DNA from: Rostratula benghalensis
Lineage: Eukaryota; Chordata; Aves; Charadriiformes; Rostratulidae
NCBI GenBank assembly: GCA_013399305.1
Contig: VXAI01000013.1
Location: forward strand, 7,525,132-7,589,131
Length of the DNA stretch: 64,000 bases
Reading direction: 5' to 3'
Shown piece after piece: positions 38,861 to 51,648 of the stretch; position 1 is the stretch's first letter; every line of letters starts with the position of its first letter. The notes beneath the pieces were generated by a model that ran no database searches, was not told the DNA's origin, and saw only the letters and a list, made by a program, of their open reading frames with translations. A program made the translations under genes and the position numbers.

Positions 38861-39540
38861 TCTTGGGAGGAGTGCAAGTCAGACTCACACTGATCTTGGT
38901 AACTGTGGAGCAAGGAGATATTATTGCTATGAACTGCTGTTTTTCAGTGCCTCTTAAACCTGAACCCTGCAGCCAAACAAATGGGACTGCAAAGAAAGCC
39001 TACAGATGAGATTTCGTGTCTTTTCACAAGTTGCGCTTTAAAAATTCACATTCAGTCCAGTGTACCTTGAGGACTTGGTGGTCCTTGCTTGCAAGTGAGG
39101 CACAGGTTAGACTGGATGAGGTGAGCTGTGGTCTAGGTTCTTTCACCCTCTCTTGCCTTTGTCCCAGATGTGCTGTTTCAAATCTGCTGAACTGTTTGGC
39201 GCTCTGTGAGGCTGTGTATGGGAACTGTTAGTCACTAAACTGGTTTCCTTAACACTTCATCCTTGTCATTCACACGACTTTGCAGGATCAACTCGTTGCC
39301 ACAGTAGGATTTGAATCAGTGTCACACTGGTGGGCTTTTAATTTCTTCACCTTAAATATAAAGAATCAGACTATTTGCTGTTAATTGTGACTATAGATAT
39401 GACAAATAAATACTCTTCTGCATTTTACAGTTACGGATGTTTGAGGAACCCTTAATTAGGATGCTGATAGGTTTATGTTTCAGATCTACAGTAACTATTG
39501 CAATCAGTTATTGTGTTCATCAGTGTTTTGTTTCTTACAG

Positions 39541-39648
39541 AAAAGAGAGTTTGATGTGGATAACTTGAGCAAGCCAGAGTTGCGGATGCTTTTGAGTATA
39601 ATGGAAGGAGAGTTAGAAGCACGAGACCTTGTAATCGAAGCCTTGCGG
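39541..39648 (+). CDS. CTTNBP2: CTTNBP2 coding exon 2 (residues 24-59)
   Basis: The 36 codons begin [20 protein letters not shown] and end [13 protein letters not shown]. This is the start of the CortBP2 domain (Pfam PF09727), shared by CTTNBP2, CTTNBP2NL and FILIP1-type proteins. Mammalian CTTNBP2 reads KKEFDVDTLSKSELRMLLS here, so the match is nearly residue for residue. The segment feeds into the N-terminal coiled coil used for self-association and striatin (STRIPAK) binding. Acceptor TTTCTTACAG and donor CGG|GTAAGT are canonical, and both junctions are phase 0. Asn31 and Pro35 replace the human Thr and Ser. The paralogue CTTNBP2NL is less likely given the exon 1 and exon 3 sequences. Confidence 0.96.
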
Positions 39649-42600
39649 GTAAGTTACTTTGCCTTTTGTTTGGTTGGTTGGTTTTTTGCAATTCTCTTTT
39701 GCCACTTCCTTTACACTGTGCACAGAATATTATTAGTGGAAGATTAAATTGTGATTTTTATGTTTTAGCTTGACTAAATCTCAATAATCACGAAACATGT
39801 TCTTGTTAATTGTTGCCATTCAGTAATTCCATGTAATTTTGGTATAAAATACTTACAAATTTTCAGAGAAATAAGTGCAAAACCTGCAAAATTACTTCCT
39901 CTTCAAATTCTTTTTGTATTCTTTTAAATTCTTTTATATTATAGAGTATGTTATTTGTGAAAGGATGCAATAACTTCAAAGGCAAATTCAGTCCATTCAT
40001 CACTTGTGCATCTAGTCAATTCAATGCATTCATTTTCCATGAGATGGAAAGAGGGGAAAAAATTGAATGGTCGTGCCCACTAAGGGAAAACTTTTTATGG
40101 TGGGGTTTTTTTGTTTGTTTTTTGAAGTATTTTTTGGTTTTCTTTTTATTTTTAATAAAAGGAGAAATAGGGGTTATATACTCTTAACAGCACTCACAAG
40201 TACGTGGTTAGGCTTTTGCTGTGCTAGACACACATGAAGGTTAGTTTTCTACTTCAGAAGGATGCAGTCTGAAAGGCAACTTAGAAGGTTGACTGGAAAT
40301 GTCCAAACGAGACTGTATTTTGATCAAAAGATGATAAATTTTTATGACTGTAATGACTTGGTCAGAAACAGAATAAATTGTAACAGAGCTGCCAAACAGC
40401 CTGTAGGTGTAGGGGGCAAAACAGCCTTACATGGTTTGAAAATATGTATTGCTTCATAGTTGTATAGAGGGGAAAAGATGCCCTTTAAGATCTCTTAAAG
40501 CAAAAAGTCAATGTGATAAAATATACCTAATCCTAGTGTTTAGTAGTTTGTTTAATGATTATCGAGTAGTGTGGGAACATTTCCACTTGTAATGTCACAG
40601 TAACAGTTGTAAAGGCATTTTAATTCAAAATTCATTTGTTTTGTGATGGCTTCAGATCACTTGATGTAAATGGAGCTTTAAAGCAGCTGTCATTGATGCA
40701 CCTGCATTAATAACTAAAGACTTTATAGGTACAAACCTCTCTTATAAAATACAATTTTCATTTTGTAATGACAGTAAGACACTGGAAGCAATATGTTTCT
40801 GGGGGATTACTGCACTTTGAAGTCATTTGGTGTTTGGCCTTCAGGTATATGTATATATTGAAATGTACTGCCTTTTAATTTGGCTGTTTTACGATTTCAT
40901 GTCTCACTTGCTGGGACTAGGACATTGTATTATACCTGGCTGCCAGTTAAGGTTTTGTAAAAAGGGAAACCATGTGCACACCACATCCAGAATTATTTTT
41001 TTTTTGGACTGTTCTAACTTTGGAGAAATGCAAATAAAATACTCAGACAATTTTCTTCATAATCCATATTCATGAACAAGCTACTACACTGCATAACAAA
41101 TAATGGATGTATTAAAATTGAATTAAATTTTAAAAAAAAAATAAAAATTCAGGATAGCGCAGTACCAGGAGACAAAAAGTCTACATGAGATTGCCACGCA
41201 CCTGCTGAAATGGGTAGTCTGTACAGAGTGGGTTTTTGATGACTAATAGAGATAAATACAAAAAACAGCTCCATTTCACATAAGGTATATAACTGTTGAA
41301 AATTGGTCTTGTTTTGGTTTTGGGTTTTTTTTTTTTCCTTCTGCTGCATCTCCATTTCCAGTTCCTGTATTTTATAGTAATATCCTCCAAACAAAATCCA
41401 CGTGAAACTTAAATCTTCCAGGCAGCTTGCCTGATTAGCTGTACCAGTACTAGAAAATGTGGAAGATGTACCTGCTGATGAACTTGGAATATAATACTTT
41501 TGGATCTTCTGGCTTCTTACTTGGGAAGCCACAAGTCAGCAGCATTAGCAGCTGGAATATCCAAGCAGCAGGAAAAATAAGCTACTAGATAGCTAAATAT
41601 AGGTCTTTTGTAAAAGCGATTAACAAGAGAATTCCACTGGAATTATGTCAAATGTGGTACTTCTGTTTGTTTCAACAAATTGGCATTCGTACTTTGTGTA
41701 TCCTTAAAGCAAAACGAAAATGGTTTTTATGTCAGAGAAAAGACCTCTCATGTTATTATTTTGAAAGCTGATCAACTCTGTTTCAAAATTAAGAATTAGT
41801 ATCATAAAACGAATTTGTATTTTATGACTTTCAGTTAATTTCTCTTGGTACTAGTAGCCATCAGAGAAAATGCCTACTGACTCCTCATTTAGCACTTTTA
41901 AGATTTTGCGTAACTTTTTCTGCTTATTTAAGGCTTAGTTCCAAAAAGGCAGAGTCCAATGTGAATAAAGAAGACAGGCTTCAGGCTTTGTTACTCCACT
42001 TTCAAAAAATTGAACTAGAGAATTTAAAGTCTGTTCACTGGGTAATGTTCCAGTGCTGAGTGTCCATTCTGTCTATTCTGTGTAAATTCAAAGCTAAAAA
42101 ATAGTAAAAAAAAATTTAAAAAGTGAGACAGACCAATAGTTTGGCATTATGGGAAGAAATCGTGTTAAATTAACTGGTCATCCTGGGAGGCAGAGAGGAC
42201 ATAAGTTTAGTTAGCAAAGTTAATACCATTGATGTGGTAGACTTTTATTAAGGCAGTTTAATTTTGTGCCACATGATAAATTGGAGAGAACCAAACCCAA
42301 GTTGTCACATAGAATAATTAATTCTTTTTATTGCATCTTTGTGCATAACATGTTATAAAAAGTTTGCTTTTGAAACAAAACCCAAAACTTCAAATCCAAA
42401 AATTGGATTTGTAATTTGTATGCAGATGACATCTGTAATCTTCCACACTTTCACAATGCATCATTATATACACACAACTGCAGATCCGTAAGGGTGCACA
42501 GCATTCCCATTTCTAAAAAAGGGCTGTTGGTTCCTTCTTCAGTGACCCAGTTAGACAAAGTTTCAATCAATGTCTCCTCCTATTGCTGTGAATTTAGCAT

Positions 42601-45600
42601 TTTGTTGCTTTGATGTAAACAGAGAAAGCTGAGGGGGGTTTTGCCCTCGGCATGTACCAATTAGTTATAGTATACTCTGATTGATACAATACTCACAATA
42701 TTTTGCTAAATTAAGGTCTATTTGAGCAGTATTTCTTTTTTGAGGAACATTGGCTGTCTGGAATTTCAAAGTTGGCAAAATTCAGATTTGAAAAAGTTAC
42801 AGTAATTACCAAGCACAGCAGTTAGAGTTGCTGGACAAGTTCAGTCCTGTGAGAACCAGCGGCCTTGGAAGAACAGACCTTTGTCACACTTAGGGTTAAA
42901 TTTCCAGATTTATTCCCCGAGTGAACAGTTAATTTGCTGTAGAGGGCAGCATCAGGATTCACCTCAAAGGAGGTGATCTTTGTGTAAATCTTTCCCATTC
43001 TCACTCGGATTTTATAGAACTGCTACACCAAATGACTCAAGATGGTTCTCTTTGAATCTGTAACGTCTTTATTTTAGTAGCTGCGTGATCAAGGTTGCAC
43101 ACCAATTAAAGTTAAATTCAATTTAACATTTAAATCATTAAAGTTATTTCACTAATGAGAAATAACCTGCTGTTTAATTGCTATTGGAAATGCCTATAGT
43201 TAGAAAAGGAGGGAGACAAGTATAGCTGCTGCCTCCATCTGTCTCAATTATCCAAATAAACTGTCTGACTGTAATAAGGGGATAATATATTCTTAATGCA
43301 GAGGTAATGTGGCCACATTGTCAAAGCACAGGTCTGGCCTCCCACAACTGTGACCTCAAATACAGCACTCATTTGTTGTTGGGTTTTTTTCCTGCCATAA
43401 AGTGCTTGCTGCATCTGCCTGCTTTCTAGAGGAATTTTTAAAGTACATTGACCCTCATATGATGTAGTGCTAGTGTCTGCTGGCAAGCACACAATCACAA
43501 ATACTAAATGCTGCTTTTAGTGATGGTTTTCTCATACAGTTAAATCATCAGTAGGCTATTTTTCATCTCAAATTTTAAAGTACAACTTAGTTGGGATTTT
43601 TGTTTATTTTTTTAGTAACTTTATTTGCCTATGTAAATTTCATTAGGTGGTAAGCAGTAAAAAGAAAATTTGTATTATTCTTGTTTCTGTGGTATGCAGT
43701 AATGAATGTGAACAAAATATGCAAATTGTTATCATACTAGGTCCTTAATAAACCCCACTGCATAGATTTAGAACAACTTCTTTGGGTATTTGGGAAAAGT
43801 CAGCAGTGAAATAAGAAAGTGGCTAAAAGAATTGCCAATACCCACAATGGATATATTTTTGTTTAATTGGAATTGTCTACAATATCAGTGGCATCGCTCC
43901 ACAGCGATGACTTTCACTGAGCTTCAGTGAGCTCCAAATCACCACAATCTGCGTAAGGGATGGCTGGGCCAGGAGGATGGTAGAAGAACAGCAAAGTGAA
44001 TTTGGTTGTAGGCGTTTCCTCAGCCATACTGTACTTAATTTTTGCTGTAACTTCCTAAGGAAGGAAAGTTATCTTCTATATATGTGTTTGGACCAATGTC
44101 TCTTGAATCTTTTAGCCAGTTTCTGCAAAATCTATGCATTTCAGGAATAGGTGGTATCACAAAACCAGACAGCTGGCTAAGAAAAATCATATTGACCACT
44201 GTATATGATCTGTAGAGTATAGAATTAAGAAAGACTTTGTTAATTTAGCAGCTAAAAGAATTTAACGTAGACTATCTAAGTTTATAAAAAAATGAGAAGG
44301 AAAATATCTCTGCTGTGGTATTTAGTTCTGCCCAAATTGTAAGTACAGTTTATCTTCCTGAATCTAAACCTTTTGACAGGCCTGCAGGCTAATCAATGGA
44401 GCTGGAAATGATTCAGATTTTCTATATTATCCCCAAGTGGAAAATCCATAGAAGATAATTTCTGACTTCCCCTAGCCAGGCACTCTTCTTGAATTTTGTA
44501 ATGACGGTATGGATATTAATGTAATGAAATAGGTAGGTCAAAAGACAGAAGCAGATGCATTGTGAAGTAATACCTCATAGCCACATTGAAGTTTAATAAC
44601 CCATTCTATTAGCTTTACCTTGATAAGCTTCCAGTTTAAAATGACAAGACATTTAATTGGGGATGAACAGCTTTTAGAAAGTGTAGTGATTACTGTGCAG
44701 ATTATGTAATGTTTCTTTAAAATGGATTATGCCTAGTATGTGGAATGACAGTTTTCAGGTTCCAACTCTCTTGTTGACAATTTTAGAATTACTTGGATAT
44801 CAGTGCTGAATTCCATGAGAAATTCAGTAGCTTAAAGCAAGTCTTAAAAAACAGTTCTTCTTTTTAAGAAGATCATGTGTTTTGGAATGAACGGATTGTT
44901 TCAGAAATTTCGTAAATAAATAGCTGCAATGGGAAGACACTCTGTTTCCAAGACCATAATGGTATAATCCAATATTACTTTAAAACTCTGCTCCTTTTAT
45001 TTTTTTCTAATAATCAAGTTGAGTGTTGTTTTGCAAATTCTTGCATTTTAAAACAGCAAAAAAAATATTGTTTCTTTGTACTTGCATTCTATTAGAAATG
45101 TCTGGTGTTATAGGTGGCTTATAAGATGTTGGGGTTCATGATGATAAAAGTAATTTTTTATGTATCTATATATGTGTGTGTGTGAATGAACTACTTGGGA
45201 GAATCTACCCTAGCATTCAGATGAAAAGCCCAGTTTTGAAGAAACTCTCATCCCAGAACTTTGCTTTGACGTGCCTCCAGACCAGGCTCAGACTCTGTGT
45301 AACTCGGACAACACCAATTGTATTGCTCTACAAACTTGCTCCTGCTGTGTTGCTCTACCTATCAGTGTTGATACAGTCACTGTATACCTATAAATGCCCT
45401 GTTCTGTCATTTTTTGTCTAAATATAGGAGGAAATAGGAGTTAGTCTGGATTTAAAAAAAAAAAAAAAGTAACTTTATATCCCCCGTGTTCACCTCCCAG
45501 AAATTCCCCAGTGCTTTCTACCATTATGAGCATTCTTGAATTTAAAACAGATGGACCTTGCTTGTGAAATTGCCAAATGGGTCATTCTAAAATGCTCTTC

Positions 45601-48600
45601 TGGAGTATTTTTCTCCCCAAAGGGCAGAATGGATTCTCTGCTGAAGCTAGTTTCATTTCAAGTCCTGAGCTGTGCATTGTGGAAGGTTATTATTAGCAAA
45701 CCTGTTTTTCAGTTTTGCGAGACAATGATCACGTACTGAACAACATGGTTTTATTTTAATCTCATTGAAAACATGATTTATTTTGATAACTGTAATGTTT
45801 AAATATTGCAATTCCTCTAGAGGGGAAGAATCTTGGGAGCTATCAGGAAAAAGGGAATGAGTCCATGGAGTTTAGTTGTTCTCAAATGGACTGATAGGTA
45901 GAAAAATTACTTGTATATTAACTATAATCTCTTAAAGGAAGCTACACCACCTATAAATTATGAAGACTCTTACCTACAGTAATTATGCTAAGTGGTGAAT
46001 TTAAAATGCAAATCTGAAATTCTCCTAGGCATGTGAATCCCACGGTGCTCTTGTATCACAGAACGGAGCTAAGAACACGCAGAAGGTGGCCTCAGAGGTT
46101 TTTGGCAGCCAGTAAGACAGCTTGTTTTGTAGCAGGTGTCTTTGGAAAATGGTGATTAGAGAGAAGGAGGAGCCAAAGATGTGAAACTCCGTGTAACAGA
46201 AGGTTATTGTTGTAGACAGTATGATGGTACTTGTTGGCATTGGTGGCAAAGTGAACCATGAAACAGAAGTTAGGTAACGCCTTGTTTGCCTTGCTGTTTT
46301 TGCCTGCTGCAATTTCTTTGCAAAAATTTAATTTTTAAATTTTGTGAAGGTAATGATCTGAAGTTTGTGTCCTTGCCCATGTGATCACTACTTTTGATTT
46401 ATTTACTTTAATTATGGTTGCTTATGCATTCTCTGTGCTCTTAAATATAGTCTAAATATCTTAAATATAGACCTATCCAATGATTCTGGTTATGATCAAA
46501 GTTTTTACTTAATATTAGTTTATTGTAATTTTTTGAATATGGATGTCAAAAAGTACTATTTCACTATTGCAAGCTATTTAAAATTGATTGCAAGGAAACT
46601 ATGAAATATGAATAAACCTCGGATGGGTTAGTAAAAGAAATTATTTTTTCAGTGCTTAGTTTTAATGATTTCTTTACCTGTGGATTACTTAAATGAATGC
46701 AGCATGTTCTTTGTTCACCTAATTGAAAGTGTTGTTACACACTACCTTAAAGAATGTTCAAATTTTGAATTTTTTTTTCTTTTTTTTTTCCTAAATCAAT
46801 CATGATTTAGGTATGGTATAACTTTTTTTTTTTATATTATGTCAGCTAAATTTATTTTTTTTATCAAGTTACCTGATGTGTTTTAACACACTGCTTTCTT
46901 GCTAAACAGTTCAATGAATTAACACTGCTCCAGTAAATATTTGTGTGAACCTCTATTGCATAGAATTGCAGAGCTGGTTACAATGCAACAAAATAGCATT
47001 TATCGCATGACAACCAAAAGACCAAGCCTGCTTAAGACAGCAAAACCTAATGCTGATCTTCAGGAAATGTTGGAAATTAAAGGACAGTCTTGCACTTTAT
47101 CCTTGATACTGCCAGAGTCCATGTTGTAATAATTTGGAAGTACTCTTTATAGTACTGGTGGGTTGGCTTTATATGTACTATCTTACTTAAAAGATGATTT
47201 TGGATACCTATAGAAGTGGTTTTCATAGTAATAGTTCTGTAAGCACGGATAACTAATAATAAGTACCCATCTTTACATGATAAAAGGTATCAAGGGAACT
47301 GTATTTGGATTTTCTTTCAGGAACACCTTTATTTCTTGCGCTTCATTATGAATGCAACAGTCTCACCTTTTCCAATAAATGTTAGGGATGTAGCAGCAGC
47401 AGTCCCTGGGCTCATTAACTTTGTTGGCCTGAGGGGCCCTGACATTTTGACACATAAAACGGCCTCTTCTACAAGCTACTGATGAAATGAGTTTTCAGTA
47501 GTGTTATGTCACTTCTTGTGGTAGTTATTTGCTATTTGCCAAAGGGAGATATTATTAAGCACTGAGCAAAGCAAAACCTTTGGTAAACCTTATTAAAATA
47601 GTCCTGCATATGTGTTGCTTTTTTAAGCCTAAATTTCACTACTTGGATAAATACCCTTCTTTGAGGTTCTCTTAAAATTGGAAATTGAAAGTATGAAACT
47701 ATGTGACTAGTTTTCTAGTATGAAAACTCTATGGCCCTGCATTGCAAACAGCCTTTTTACTCTGTCCTTTCCAGCAGTGACTGTTAAACTGATTATAGTC
47801 TCTTTTTGGTTTTCACATAAAATCCAAATCTCTTTATTGTTACCAGGTGTGAATTGACTAATTTAGCTGACAGCATTCTCCTGGTTTCTTATTTGAATAA
47901 TTGCTTTGCCTTTCGCACTTGATTCCTTATAGCCTGGTTTGATCTTTCTGCATAACCCACCATAAACTAGTGAGTAGATAGACACACCATCTGTAAAAAT
48001 AATAAAAATTAAAAAATCATGTTGATGTAACTGTTTCTCGGTTTCTGAGATCTCTATAAATAATACAGCTGTGACTTCATTGTTAGAGTGACTTGCTTAA
48101 AATCTCTTGCCATCATTACTCACATTGCTGACAAGAAGAAAGGTAACTGGGTCGTTTTATCTGTATTATTATGTTAACTAAAATTTTCCATTTTTGGGTG
48201 AGAGGACATACAGAGGATATTTGCTCTATGTCAATAAATGGTATAGTTAATTTTGTGGAGAGTAACACTGAAGTGCAACTGATAATACTTCTTTCTTTTG
48301 TCTATGTGTCTCTTTGTGTTACTGTTACTGAAGAATAAAATGTATAAGGTTTGTTTCTTGGTTCTTCCAAAGAAATGAGGATAGTAATTTATAAAAAAAA
48401 TTATTTTGATACAACAAGATATTTCATTGGAGTCTTTTTCAAATTCAACACTTGTGAAAATACTCCCATAGCAGCAATTACTTTTGTTATGCTTGGGTGT
48501 ATGTATTCCTGTGCTTTTCTCCCTGACAGTCCATTTTGGTGCTGTTTTGACTGGCAGATTGGTCTTTCCACCTGTAGCTCTCCCAGAGAGAGGCATCTGT

Positions 48601-49113
48601 CTTAAAAGCCCTTGTGGTGCACTAAAAATGCTTAGCACTAGGTCTCTCATAAAAGCCAGCATTCCATTTCCATATTCCACAAATAAATGGAGAAAAATTT
48701 GAGAAAATAGAGCAACAGTGATCCTAGTGCGTTCTCTCTGAAATAGCAGAGTGAAAATTTTAGCTAGATACTGTGGAAATATAAGCTGATATATGACGAT
48801 TTAAAAATTAGTAAAATTTTGGTAATGGGATCTGCAAAGACAGCACTAGCTAGAAAATTGCTTTAAAGTTTTAATAAAGGGCACAAAACCCAAAATATGC
48901 AATGTCATGAGTATTCTGTATACTTTAAAATGTTCCATTCTAGAAATCAAATGCATTTAGTTAAATATATTGATTTCTTCACCCACTTCACTAAGGGCAG
49001 CAGCAAGAATAAAGTTCTTCTTGGAGGTAACACGTATTTACCTTCCAGCGAATACTGGAAATAATTGGAAACCATTGAATTCTCTTACTATACCTCAAAT
49101 AAATATATTGTTA

Positions 49114-50252
49114 ATAGAATAGACTATTTGAGTTTGAAAAGACCTACAATGATCATCTACTCCAACTGCCTGACTAATTCAGGGCTGACCAAGTTAAAAC
49201 ATATTATTAAGGGCTTTGTCCATATGCCTCTTAAGTACTGATGACCTTGGGACATCAACCACTTCTCCAGGAAGCCTGTTCCAGTGTTTAACCATCCTAT
49301 TGGTGAAGAAATACTTCCTAATGTCCAGCCTAAACCTCATTTTTTAACCAGTCCCATGCCATGTATCGTTATCAGTGGATACCGGGGAGAAGAGCTGAAC
49401 ACCTTCCTTTTCTCCAACTTAGGCAAGCCCAAAGTCCTCAGGACATGCCTTCCAGCACTTTCACTGGCTTTGAATGTGTCCAGAGGATGGCAACAAGGAC
49501 CCTCAAATCCTTCATAAATTGTAGGGCCCAGAACTGGACACAGTACTCAAGGTGAGGCTGCACCAACGCTGAATACAGTGGGATAATCACTTTTCTTGAC
49601 CAGTCGGGCTGTGTTTAATGCACCCCAGGATGTGTGTTGCCCTCTTGACTACTGGGGCATGCTGCTGAGTCAAATTGAGCCTGCTCTTGACCAGCACCAC
49701 CACATCCCTTTCTGCAGAGGCTACTCTCCAGCCAGTCCTCTCACAGTTTATGCTTCTGCCTGGTGTTACTCCATCCCAGGAGCAGCATCTGGCATTTCAA
49801 CCATTAAATTTTGTCCCATTAATCATTGTCCAGTGCTCCAGTCTATCTAGATCCCTCTGCAAGGTAACTTGTCCCTCAAGAGAGTCAACTGCACCCTGCA
49901 GTTTGGTATCATCAGCAAACTTGGTAATGGTGCCTTCAACTCCTGCATCCAGATCAATGATGGATATATTCACTAGAACTGACCCCAGACTCGAACCCTG
50001 AGGACCACTGCTGGTCAACTGGTGACTAGACTGAGGTAGCCCTTCTGAGCACTGCTGTTCAGCCAGTTCTTCACCCAGTGCACTATGAACCTGCTCATCC
50101 TGCAGTGCGACAACATATCCAGAGGGATGATGTGAGGGACAGTTTCAAAAGCCTTACTAAAATCTGGAAAAACTATGTCACCCCCTTGCCTACATCCACT
50201 GGGCCAGTGACCTTATCACAGCGGGATTTCAAATGACTCAGACTGTGCCTGA
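49114..50252 (-). mobile_element. CR1 LINE, 1.1 kb, - orientation, RT fragment
   Basis: This is a 5'-truncated CR1 copy inserted antisense to CTTNBP2. Its 3' UTR end lies at 49114, where the + strand reads AGTTTGAAAAGACCTACAAT then GATCATCTACTCCAAC. Reading leftwards on the - strand, 50018-49797 stays open for 73 codons and includes the reverse-transcriptase signature FADDTKLQGAVDSLEG and RDLDRLEHWTMINGTKFNG. FADD is the catalytic palm motif and the expected PQGS motif precedes it. The rest of ORF2 is interrupted by stops, and the endonuclease part is missing. The copy cannot be autonomous. Ends are estimated by eye. Confidence 0.9.
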
Positions 50253-51517
50253 CGATTGCATTGTCAACTCATCATTTGCATACCTTTTCATTACAGTAAT
50301 TAACGTTTGGTAATCACGTAATTGCCATGCAGAAATACATGATGATACTGTAATGGAGATTTTGATAGCTTGAAAATACAAAAATGTAAATGCTGTAAAT
50401 GAAAAAGAAAGGCAGTTGAGGCTTTTCTGTTCTGCCGTTGGTATGTTTTGTCTGTTACTGAGCTGAAAAAGCTTCTGAACTTCTAAGCGTGGAGGTTAAA
50501 TTGCTTTTTTTTTTTTTTTTTTTTTTGGTTGGAGGTGTAGTCAGATTTCCTGTAGTACTTTGGAAGAATAGCTGACAGATTTCCACGCAAAGAATTATGA
50601 ATGGATTTGCATGAATTTGAAGTATGAATTTTAACATGTAAAAAAAAGTTTAGATTATAAATGGTTATTTAAAATAACCAGAAGGCTCATCCTCTCTATC
50701 TATTGAGACTCATTACCAGTATGAAAATTGGTTTTATATTCAGAAAGAAATGTCTGGGTGAATAGGTAATCAGAGCATCGAACAGTGATACTTCCTTACA
50801 AAATATTGGCCTATAATTTTCAACTGTTTAAGCATCAGGCAACAAAGTTGTCATAAAATAGGTCTAAAGTCCTGTTTATATAGAACATCTGGATTAGATC
50901 TTCTCAATCAAAAACATGTGCTGTTTCACGACTCCTTTGTGCAAGACCTGAGTTTCACCTTTTACATCTGTAAGGAGCAAAGAATATTTTGTAGTGACTA
51001 TTGGGTTTTTTTTCTTGTTGGTAATGATCTGTTGATAACTGATCTTAGCTTTGTAGTATGGCCTTATCATTTTTAAATCTGCAGCCTCAAAATAGTGGAT
51101 TTTCATTACTCTATGGGAGAAAATTAGAATTGGAAACACGTGTCTGTCTGTCTTTTGTGGAGGTTTTTGTCAGGTGACAGGGAGAAAGGGAAGGAGGTTG
51201 TGTTACCTAACAATATTGGGGGATATTCTCTTTTTATGGAGTCAGACCACAAAGGAAATGCAGGCTTGATCATTACCTCGCTTGTAGAATTCTTCTTCAG
51301 TGCATTCCATTATATTGTAAGTCAGGACTGGTTTAAGTGTTAATTAAATGTTTATTCTTCTATACACAGGGAGATTTTAATCAATTTTTAGACATTTTGT
51401 GCTTTTGCTAAGTCTGCCTTTTAGTGCAGAGAAGAGGAAATTGTACAGCTTTTTGCAAAACACTTTAATATTTGAATGCTTGGCGTGAAATAGAGAACAT
51501 CTAGTTTGCTGTTGTTT

Positions 51518-51648
51518 TCATAGAATCATAGAGTCATTCAGGTTGGAAGAGACCCTTGGGATCATAGAGTTCAACCATCAGCCCTACTCTACAATGTCTT
51601 CCCCTACACCATATCTCCCTACACCACATCTAAACGACTCTTAAAGTC
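51518..51648 (-). mobile_element. CR1 LINE 3' tail, - orientation
   Basis: CATAGAATCATAGAGTCATT followed by CAGGTTGGAAGAGACCCTTG is the reverse complement of a CR1 3' terminus with its ATTCTATGATTCTATG repeat end. Matching CR1 3' UTR sequence continues for about 130 bases. It is antisense to CTTNBP2 and strongly 5'-truncated. Confidence 0.92.

Larger units (their letters stand above)
27799..39540 (+). other. CTTNBP2: CTTNBP2 intron 1
   Basis: An 11.7-kb phase-0 intron with donor GTAACC at 27799 and acceptor TTTCTTACAG ending at 39540 after a T-rich tract. The first 800 bases belong to the CpG island. The rest is AT-rich and holds a (GTG)n repeat, two CR1 tails, a hairpin around a poly(A) tract, an 11-bp hairpin at 37807-37831, 17 T at 34032-34048 and an old CR1-family LINE at 38285-38860. 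I saw no additional exon. The stretch 34735-34850 looks motif-dense and is listed among the findings. The remaining parts show nothing specific. Confidence 0.9.

Noticed and set aside
39085..39145. GGTTAGACTGGATGAGGTGA stretch as another CR1 tail
   Set aside because: Only about 20 bases match the CR1 core and the flanks do not continue the match, so it is too weak to call.
41149..41532. 127-codon minus-strand frame in intron 2
   Set aside because: Low-complexity Lys/Gln and Ser/Thr runs come from poly-T and repeat-like DNA; no homologue is recognised.
48231..48680. 149-codon minus-strand frame in intron 2
   Set aside because: It is the longest frame in the intron but has no domain or family resemblance, and AT-rich lysine/asparagine runs suggest chance.
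50505..50526. 22-T run as the poly(A) tail of a minus-strand retrocopy
   Set aside because: No AATAAA lies at the expected distance on the minus strand, there is no coding similarity in the adjacent DNA and no target-site duplication was seen.
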